Below, piece after piece: positions 58,175 to 64,000 of a stretch of 64,000 bases of DNA. The DNA is taken from positions 1-64,000 of the forward strand of contig CANJJS010000008.1 of assembly GCA_947474705.1 (NCBI GenBank), written 5' to 3'. The translations under genes were made by a program, and so were the position numbers. The stretch's first letter is position 1, and the number at the start of each line of letters is the position of its first letter. Below the pieces are notes generated by a model that saw nothing but the letters and a program-made list of their open reading frames with translations, did no database searches and had not been told where the DNA came from. This DNA comes from Acetobacteraceae bacterium. Its GTDB lineage: Bacteria; Pseudomonadota; Alphaproteobacteria; Acetobacterales; Acetobacteraceae.

Positions 58175-60193
58175 ATGGGTGCCGCGGGGCGGCTGATCCT
58201 CGGGGGGGCGGTCGCGGCGGTTTGCGGCGTGCTGCTGTTATGGGCGTGCTGGGCTTATCCGCTGCCGGTGTGGCCGTTGGCGGCGGTATTGGCGGTTTAC
58301 GCGGGGGTGTTGTGGCGTTGGCCGTTCCTGTTCCTGGTGGTCGTGCCCGCCGTCTTGCCCGCGCTCGACCTGAGTATTTGGACGGGTTGGAGCATGGCGG
58401 GCGAGGCCGACCTGTTCGTTCTGGTGTCGGTTGGCGTTTTGGCGATCCGCGATCCGCCGTCCTGTCGCGATGTGTTGCCGCGTGGGGCGGGTGGCGCGGT
58501 TCTGGCGGTGTTCGCGATTGTGTACGGCATCGCCGCTCTGATCGGTTTGTATGGAGGGACGGCCGCGCCGTTATCGGGAAATCCCTATTTGCGGCCGGAT
58601 AACGCGCTGCGTCTGATCAAGCCGCTCGGGGAAATCCTGATCTTGCTGCCGTTTTTGCGCCATCGGCAGCGCGTGCATGGCGACATGGCGGGCTGGCTGG
58701 GTTGGGGCATGACCGCCGGGGCGGCGCTGGTCGCGCTGCAGGTGGTGGCGGAGCGGGCGGCGTTTCCGGGATTGTTCGACTTTCGCTCGGACTACCGGGT
58801 CGTCGCGGCGTTTCAGAGCATGCATATCGGCGGTGGCCATATCGGCGCGTATTTCGCGCTGGCGCTGCCGTTTTTGCTGGGGTGCGGGCTGGGCGCGCGG
58901 CGCTGGTATGTGGGCGTTTTGTTGCTCGCGCCGGCGGGTGCGATCGCTTATGCGCTGGCGGTGACGTTTGCGCGGACGGCTTACGCGGCCTCGGCGATCG
59001 GATTGTTGCTGGCGTTGTTTGCCTGGCTGGCGTTGCGGCCGCGCGGCGCGGAGGGGGTGGTTCGGCGGTTCGCTCAGGTGCTGTTGGTGGCGCCGATTTT
59101 GGGGGGGCTGGCGTTGGCCGCGTCGTCGGAGATGATGCGGGACCGGTTCGGTCAGTCCTCGTCCGATCTGCTGACGCGTGAAAGCAACTGGCACAATGGC
59201 TGGTCCTTGCATGACGGGGATGTCGTGCATTTCGCCTTCGGGATGGGTTTGGGGACGTATCCGCGGCTGAGTTTGGAGCAGGCGGCGGGTGGCCGGCCCG
59301 GCGATTTCCGGTTGGTGGGGAGTGGCGAGAACAGGTACCTGACGATCTCCGGCGTGTCGCCGCTGTATTTCGGGCAGAAGATCTTTTTGCATCCGGGGGA
59401 GCCGTTGCGGCTGATGTTCCGGTGGCGCGCCTCGGCGGAAAACGCGGTGGCGGGGATCGCGATATGCGAGAAACTCTTGCTTTATTCCGACCACTGCCGG
59501 GGGCAAAATATCGCATCGCGCACACCTGGAAGCTGGGAGGCGGTGTCGATTCAGATCCCGTCCGATGGGTTGGGGGGGCGGATGGTTCTTGGCCTGCCCA
59601 TGCGGCCGATTGAATTCGCGGTGTTCAATGCCACGCCGGGGACCACCGTGGCTTTCCATGGGTTGTCGCTGACCACGGCGCGGGGCGAGGAACTGCTGGT
59701 CAATGGCGATTTTCGCGATGGGCTGGCGCGCTGGAATTTCACCAACGACGACCATTTGGTCTGGCGGATGAAGAACCTCTGGCTGATGCTGTTGTTCGAA
59801 GCCGGTGTCTTTGGCGGGCTGGCGTTCCTGACGTTGTGCGCCGGGACGGTCGCGGGTGGCGCATGGGCGGTTCGGGGCGGTGGCCGGAAGGAAGCGGCGC
59901 GGCCGCGGACCAGGCGGTCTGGGCGAGTGGTGGCGGAGGAACCGTCCGCGCCGCCGGAGCCGATTGGCGCGGCGGCGATCGGCGCGATGGGGGCCTTCGC
60001 GATCTCTGGGTTGTTCGACAATTTGCTGGAGGCGCCGCGGGTGGCGGCGGTGTTTTTCCTGGTGTGTGCCTGCGGTCTGACGTTGTGGGGACGGCGCGAC
60101 CGCGCGGGGGGTGGGACGCTGGCGAGGCCTTTGCCGGTTGGACCGGTCCGGGCCGATGGTGGAACGCCGCTGGGCGAGGTGGAATCCTATTGA
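58175..60193 (+). CDS. O-antigen ligase-like polytopic membrane protein with a large soluble insert
   Basis: A 672-residue protein. Residues 1-300 and about 530-640 hold hydrophobic helices (ten or more), while about 310-520 form a soluble beta-rich domain between them. This topology recalls O-antigen ligase/polymerase (Wzy/WaaL-type) enzymes, which carry a long periplasmic loop. The insert here is larger than usual and looks carbohydrate-binding-like (WEAVSIQIPSDGLGG, FHGLSLTTARGEELLVNGDF). Catalytic residues are not conserved enough to name. The C-terminus is proline/arginine-rich. It precedes the exported BNR-repeat protein by 22 bases, so both may serve surface polysaccharide. Confidence 0.6.
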   Translation: MGAAGRLILGGAVAAVCGVLLLWACWAYPLPVWPLAAVLAVYAGVLWRWPFLFLVVVPAVLPALDLSIWTGWSMAGEADLFVLVSVGVLAIRDPPSCRDVLPRGAGGAVLAVFAIVYGIAALIGLYGGTAAPLSGNPYLRPDNALRLIKPLGEILILLPFLRHRQRVHGDMAGWLGWGMTAGAALVALQVVAERAAFPGLFDFRSDYRVVAAFQSMHIGGGHIGAYFALALPFLLGCGLGARRWYVGVLLLAPAGAIAYALAVTFARTAYAASAIGLLLALFAWLALRPRGAEGVVRRFAQVLLVAPILGGLALAASSEMMRDRFGQSSSDLLTRESNWHNGWSLHDGDVVHFAFGMGLGTYPRLSLEQAAGGRPGDFRLVGSGENRYLTISGVSPLYFGQKIFLHPGEPLRLMFRWRASAENAVAGIAICEKLLLYSDHCRGQNIASRTPGSWEAVSIQIPSDGLGGRMVLGLPMRPIEFAVFNATPGTTVAFHGLSLTTARGEELLVNGDFRDGLARWNFTNDDHLVWRMKNLWLMLLFEAGVFGGLAFLTLCAGTVAGGAWAVRGGGRKEAARPRTRRSGRVVAEEPSAPPEPIGAAAIGAMGAFAISGLFDNLLEAPRVAAVFFLVCACGLTLWGRRDRAGGGTLARPLPVGPVRADGGTPLGEVESY

Positions 60194-60215
60194 CCGGACA
60201 ACGGAGTTTTCTCGC

Positions 60216-61805
60216 ATGAACCGACGGCCGGTGAGATCGTCGCGCTGGTTTTGGATGGCCGTTTTGGCATTGCCGCTTTGGGCTGGGGTGGCCCAGGGGC
60301 AGCCGAAGATTGGGTTGCCGGATCTGTTGGCGGTCGAACTGCCAGAGGGGGTCGCGGAACTGGCGCCCGGCGATCCGCCGTTGCGCGAGTTGCTGGCTTC
60401 GGCCGCGGGCGAGGGGCGGCGGGTAACGGCCGATCTCCGACGCAAGCTCGGGGTTGGCGCGGCGCGGGTCACGTGGAGCGTTTGGGCGGGCGAACCGGAG
60501 GTTGGCACGCCGCTCGCCACGCGGGCGGCGACCGTGTTCGTGTTGCCGCATGGGATGACTCCGGCCGGGGTGTCGGCGGACGAGAACGCGACCGCGGGGA
60601 ATAACGCCGTGCATATCGCGCGGGATGCGGCGGGCCGGGCGCATATGGTGTGGATCGATGGCGGGCGGCCCGGCGCGAAGGGCGGACCGATGTATCGCCG
60701 TGGGGGCGCCGATGGGCATTTCGAAAGTCCGCCGTTTATGTTCGCCGAGGGGGTTCCCGCCGATTGGAACGCCTACCCTGGATTGTTCGTGAGTGGCGAG
60801 AATATCGATGTCGTTTGGCAGGGTGGCGGCCGGGCGTGGACCCGGCGGTTAAGTCCGGGTGCCGGGGGGCTGGTGTGGGGGCCGGCGCGGGACACGGGGG
60901 CGAAGAGCGACGGGCGGGATGTGGGACCCGCGATCGCGTCGGATGGCAAGATGGTTCATGTCGTGACGCCGTCCGGGGTTTACGCGTTTTCGGCCGATGG
61001 CGGGCAGACATGGCGGACGGAACAGGTTCCGGTGCCGCCGGGTCAGACGCCGAAGACGGCCTCTTTGGCGCTGGATTCGGCGGGGACGGCGACGGTTGTG
61101 TTCAGCAGTGTCGTCGCGACGCCGAAGAATGGGGCCACCGAGGGGACTGGCGGTTATTGGCAGTTGCGGATCGTGCAGCGCCTGCTGGATGGGCGATGGG
61201 TGGGGGCGGCGGATGCGTTGGGCGAATTTCCCGTTTGGGGCGAACCGTTGCCGCGGCAGGACATTCTGGCGGATTGGGTGCGTGTCGGTGTCGACCGGTT
61301 CCGAGGGTTGCATCTGACGTGGCATGGCACCGCGACGTCGCATCTCTACGCCAACGACCATGCGTATTACGCGTACAAGCCCAGCGGGTCCGGCTGGCGT
61401 CAGCCGGTGACGCTGTTTCCGCCAAACCCTGGTCTTGGGATTAAATTCTCGTTCGCGCCCGGTTTGACGGTCGATGGCGAGCGGGCGTTCGCGACGGTGT
61501 TTTACGATGTGTTCGCGGGCGAGCGATGGGGTGGTTTCGACGCGGTGGCGGTGCCTTTGTACGATGGTGCCCCGGTTGGGGCGCCGTTGCCGGTGTCTCA
61601 GTTTGTCCGTGGCGCGATCGACAAGAAGACGCCGGAATTCGCGTTAAGCACCCGGTTTCCCGCCGCCGCGCCGTCGCTGTATCGCGGGGCGGACGGGAGA
61701 ACCTGGCTGGATCTGCTGGAAACGCTGGTGCCGATGGGTGTGCCGGACGCGGCGAAGCTGATTGTCTGGCACCGGGTGGATGTGGGCGCGGTGGCGAAGC
61801 GGTAA
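60216..61805 (+). CDS. Exported BNR/Asp-box repeat protein
   Basis: A 529-residue protein with an N-terminal Sec signal (RSSRWFWMAVLALPLWAGVA, cleavage near AQGQPK). The mature part is beta-rich, with an Asp-box motif SADGGQTWRTE and repeated W/G-rich strands suggesting a six-bladed sialidase/neuraminidase-like propeller. Catalytic arginines of a true sialidase were not identified, so a lectin or glycan-binding role is more likely. CGGAG lies 9 bases before the ATG. It is probably co-transcribed with the membrane protein upstream. Confidence 0.68.
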   Translation: MNRRPVRSSRWFWMAVLALPLWAGVAQGQPKIGLPDLLAVELPEGVAELAPGDPPLRELLASAAGEGRRVTADLRRKLGVGAARVTWSVWAGEPEVGTPLATRAATVFVLPHGMTPAGVSADENATAGNNAVHIARDAAGRAHMVWIDGGRPGAKGGPMYRRGGADGHFESPPFMFAEGVPADWNAYPGLFVSGENIDVVWQGGGRAWTRRLSPGAGGLVWGPARDTGAKSDGRDVGPAIASDGKMVHVVTPSGVYAFSADGGQTWRTEQVPVPPGQTPKTASLALDSAGTATVVFSSVVATPKNGATEGTGGYWQLRIVQRLLDGRWVGAADALGEFPVWGEPLPRQDILADWVRVGVDRFRGLHLTWHGTATSHLYANDHAYYAYKPSGSGWRQPVTLFPPNPGLGIKFSFAPGLTVDGERAFATVFYDVFAGERWGGFDAVAVPLYDGAPVGAPLPVSQFVRGAIDKKTPEFALSTRFPAAAPSLYRGADGRTWLDLLETLVPMGVPDAAKLIVWHRVDVGAVAKR

Positions 61806-61828
61806 GGCCGGGCGTGGTGTTCCCGGCC
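61806..61828. terminator. Terminator hairpin between convergent genes
   Basis: GGCCGGG (61806-61812) pairs with CCCGGCC (61822-61828) immediately after the BNR-protein stop. It faces the end of the DegP-like gene on the minus strand, so it may stop both transcripts. Confidence 0.55.
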
Positions 61829-61853
61829 TGACCGCGTGCGCTGTGGTTTGGGC

Positions 61854-63323
61854 TTAACCGGCGGTGGCGCGGTCGCTTGTGCTGACGCCGACATAGGTGA
61901 GTTCGCCGTCGCGCAGGATCCGGAGCGCGACCGCGCGCTCTTTGCCGTTCAGGGCGGTCGCGATCGCTTTCGCGGCCTCCGCGGGCGAGGCGATTTTTTG
62001 ACCGCCGACGCCGACGATCACGTCGCCGGGCCGCAGCCCCGCTTCCTCGGCGGGCGAGCCGGGCCGGACGCCGCGCACGACGGCGCCGGTCAGGTTATCC
62101 GGGACTTCCAGGCGCGCGCGAAGGTCCGAGGTCAGCGGGACGAAGGCCAGGCCGAGTTGCGCGCGGGCGGCGGGATCCCCGCCCGGTTCGCGATCGGGGC
62201 CGCGTGCCGCGCGGTCATTGGGCTGCTCGCCAACCCGGACCTTGATATCCAGTTCGGTGCCGTCGCGAACCAGATGGAGGCGGGCGTCCTCGCCGGGTTT
62301 GACGGTGGCGACGGTCATGGCGAGGTCTTTGGGCGTCGCGATTTTCTGGTCGTTGACGGTGCGGATCACATCGCCGGGTTCGAGGCCGGCCTTGGCGGCG
62401 GGGGAGCCGGGCTCGACCGAAGACAGCAGCGCGCCGGCGGGTTCGGGCAGGCGCAGGGCCTTGGCCATCGGCGGTGTGACCGGTTGCGTCGCGACGCCGA
62501 TATAGCCCCGGGTGACATGACCGGAGTCGGCGAGTTGCGTCGTCACGGCGCGGATCACGTCGGAGGGGATGGCGAATCCGATGCCGACGGACCCACCCGT
62601 CGGCGAGAAGATCGCGGTGTTCATGCCGATCACCTTGCCCTCTTGCGTGAACAGCGGCCCGCCGGAATTTCCCTGGTTGATGGGCGCGTCGACCTGGATG
62701 AACTGGTCGTACGGGCCCGCGCCGATGTCGCGGCTGACGGCGGAGACGATGCCCGCGGTGACGGTGCCGCCCAGACCGAAGGGGTTGCCCATGGCGACGA
62801 CCCACTCGCCGGGCCGGACATCGCGAGAATTGCCGAGCTGGATGTAGGGGAGAGGTTTCCCCGCCTCGATTTTCAGGAGCGCGATGTCGGTGCGGGGGTC
62901 GGTGCCAAGGACTGTGGCCTTGCGCTCGGTGCCGTCGTCGAGGGTGACCATGACGGCGGCGCTGTCCTTGATCACGTGGTTGTTGGTGACGACCAGTCCG
63001 TCCGCGCGAATGATGAAACCGGAACCGCGGGCCTGGCGGGCGCCGGCGCGGGGGGTGTTTTTCGGGATCATGCGGTCGAAGGGGGACGGCGGGCGCTCGG
63101 CCGTTGTGTCGTCCAACGTGGTCGTGATCGAAACCACTGTCGGCTTCACCTGCGCCACCAGGCCGGAAAAGTCCGGCAGCATCGCGCTGGGCGCGGAAAG
63201 CACGGGCGGGTTGACCGGGCCGGATTGCGCGTTGGCCTGTATCGCGAAACCAGACAAAGCGGTGCCGGCGAGAAGCGCGGCGGCGAGTGTGACGCGAAAC
63301 CAGGGGCGTGCGGACGAGGGCAT
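61854..63323 (-). CDS. DegP/MucD-family periplasmic serine protease
   Basis: A 489-residue trypsin-like protease-chaperone. The signal peptide covers about 1-33 (cleavage near ANAQSG). The catalytic triad is H116 (TNNHVI), D146 (DPRTDIALL) and S220 (GNSGGPL). Two PDZ domains follow at about 270-360 and 385-480 (EPGDVIRTVNDQ, RPGDVIVGVGGQ). It degrades or refolds damaged periplasmic proteins. The ATG at 63323 follows GGAG with correct spacing; an ATG at 63335 is in frame. Confidence 0.95.
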   Translation of the reverse strand: MPSSARPWFRVTLAAALLAGTALSGFAIQANAQSGPVNPPVLSAPSAMLPDFSGLVAQVKPTVVSITTTLDDTTAERPPSPFDRMIPKNTPRAGARQARGSGFIIRADGLVVTNNHVIKDSAAVMVTLDDGTERKATVLGTDPRTDIALLKIEAGKPLPYIQLGNSRDVRPGEWVVAMGNPFGLGGTVTAGIVSAVSRDIGAGPYDQFIQVDAPINQGNSGGPLFTQEGKVIGMNTAIFSPTGGSVGIGFAIPSDVIRAVTTQLADSGHVTRGYIGVATQPVTPPMAKALRLPEPAGALLSSVEPGSPAAKAGLEPGDVIRTVNDQKIATPKDLAMTVATVKPGEDARLHLVRDGTELDIKVRVGEQPNDRAARGPDREPGGDPAARAQLGLAFVPLTSDLRARLEVPDNLTGAVVRGVRPGSPAEEAGLRPGDVIVGVGGQKIASPAEAAKAIATALNGKERAVALRILRDGELTYVGVSTSDRATAG

Positions 63324-63510
63324 TGGTGTCTCCATGGGCGAGGTCTTGCCGGGGAGGCAGATGGGGTGCGCGGCGGCTTGTTCCAGTTTCCTGGGGGTTA
63401 CGGTTTGGTGAGGCGGGTCCTTCACGCCCTGCTCCAAACCCGTCCTTGCCCCCAACGCGCCCCCTGCCGCATATTGCGCCGCAGCATAGGCTTCAGCAAA
63501 GGACCTCGAC

Positions 63511-64000
63511 ATGAGCCTTAAAGGAAAGGTCGCCTTGGTGACCGGATCGACCAGCGGCATCGGACTGGGCATCGCGGAGGCTTTGGCGGGCGCGGGGGCG
63601 TCGATCATGCTGAATGGGTTCGGCGATCCCGGGAAGATCGAAGCGCTGCGGGTGTCGATCGAGCAGCGGTTCGGGGTGAAGGCGGGGTATAGCGGGGCCG
63701 ACATAAGCAAGGCGTCGCAAATCGCGGCGATGGTGGCGGAGACGCAAAAGGCGATGGGTTCGCTGGACATTCTGGTGAACAACGCGGGCATTCAGTTCAC
63801 GGCGGCGATCGAGGGTTTTCCCGAGGAGAAATGGGACCAGATTATCGCCATCAACATGTCCGGGGTGTTTCACGGCATGAAGGCGGCGATTCCGGGGATG
63901 AAAGCGGCGGGGTGGGGGCGGATCATCAACATCGCCTCGGCGCACGGGCTGGTCGCGAGCGCGTTCAAGGTCGCCTATGTCGCCGCCAAGCATGGTGTGT
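63511..64000 (+). CDS. bdhA: 3-hydroxybutyrate dehydrogenase, cut by the window end
   Basis: The first 163 residues of a short-chain dehydrogenase are visible: TGSTSGIG cofactor loop, NNAGIQ, the catalytic serine in INIASAHGLVAS and YVAAKHG. This active-site sequence is typical of D-3-hydroxybutyrate dehydrogenase, which interconverts 3-hydroxybutyrate and acetoacetate in PHB metabolism. AAAGGA lies 7 bases before the ATG. The gene is divergent from the DegP-like protease and its end is beyond the window. Confidence 0.88.
   Translation, partial: MSLKGKVALVTGSTSGIGLGIAEALAGAGASIMLNGFGDPGKIEALRVSIEQRFGVKAGYSGADISKASQIAAMVAETQKAMGSLDILVNNAGIQFTAAIEGFPEEKWDQIIAINMSGVFHGMKAAIPGMKAAGWGRIINIASAHGLVASAFKVAYVAAKHGV

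Noticed and set aside
1-64000. CRISPR arrays, rRNA, tRNA and intact insertion sequences
   Set aside because: Reading both strands revealed no regularly spaced repeats, no tRNA cloverleaf and no transposase-like protein. This is a visual search and could miss divergent cases.

Overview
High-G+C, gene-dense alphaproteobacterial chromosome. The best guess is Rhodospirillales, probably Acetobacteraceae. The main clues are the flagellar order fliF-fliG-fliH-fliN-flbD-flhA (as in Caulobacter), an aapJQMP amino-acid transporter, a beta-solenoid/Hint-domain protein of a kind common in Acetobacteraceae, and a bdhA-type hydroxybutyrate dehydrogenase. No rRNA, tRNA, CRISPR array or intact insertion sequence was recognised. 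This assignment rests on gene content only.

Layout. 0-3.6 kb: a truncated membrane-protein remnant, a small coiled-coil protein, a DHA2-type MFS exporter and a divergent enolase-superfamily dehydratase. 3.7-6.1 kb: an island of visibly lower G+C holding a C5-cytosine methyltransferase translationally coupled to a PD-(D/E)XK restriction endonuclease. It is bordered by a long imperfect palindrome on one side and a 13-C tract plus a REP-like palindrome on the other. 6.2-9.5 kb: an orphan molybdopterin hydroxylase subunit and a TauD-family dioxygenase. 9.9-17.0 kb: a tightly coupled operon of unknown purpose (phasin/PhaE-like protein, variant polyprenyl synthetase, 716-residue carotenoid-desaturase-like flavoprotein, and a cyclase-ATPase-TPR regulator split by an in-frame amber codon). 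17.1-20.1 kb: hemE, hemH and an SDR. 20.1-27.3 kb: the flagellar switch/export/regulator operon on the minus strand, with a CtrA-like box upstream. 27.4-31 kb: amidohydrolase, small membrane protein, racemase-like protein and nitronate monooxygenase. 31.3-34.7 kb: sulfite dehydrogenase pair (sorAB-like) followed by a PRISE-type reductase and a small EthD-like protein. 34.7-37.5 kb: a two-component system and an AlkA-type glycosylase. 37.5-41 kb: two unrecognised genes, an RraA-fold protein and an FmdB zinc ribbon. 41.4-45.1 kb: Hint protein, HD-domain protein and a NiCoT nickel/cobalt permease. 45.2-49.2 kb: grpE, dnaK, dnaJ. 49.2-53.1 kb: small exported protein, alkaline-phosphatase-superfamily enzyme, SDR and luciferase-like flavin oxidoreductase. 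53.3-58.2 kb: aapJQMP plus a signal-less molybdate-binding-like protein. 58.2-61.8 kb: an O-antigen-ligase-like membrane protein with a large soluble insert and an exported BNR-repeat protein. 61.9-64 kb: a DegP-type periplasmic protease and, cut by the window end, bdhA.

The most unusual block is the 9.9-17 kb operon. The polyprenyl synthetase lacks two lysines that normally bind diphosphate. The cyclase domain keeps its metal-binding aspartates but not the usual base-selecting residues. The regulator reads through only if an amber codon is suppressed or is a recent mutation. Other points of interest are the (GGGYTG)6 tract in the cytochrome signal peptide, the C13 tract at the restriction-modification operon, the racemase without catalytic cysteines and the nitronate monooxygenase with a cysteine cluster. 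Start sites were chosen by eye from ribosome-binding sites and family length; several remain uncertain and are marked.
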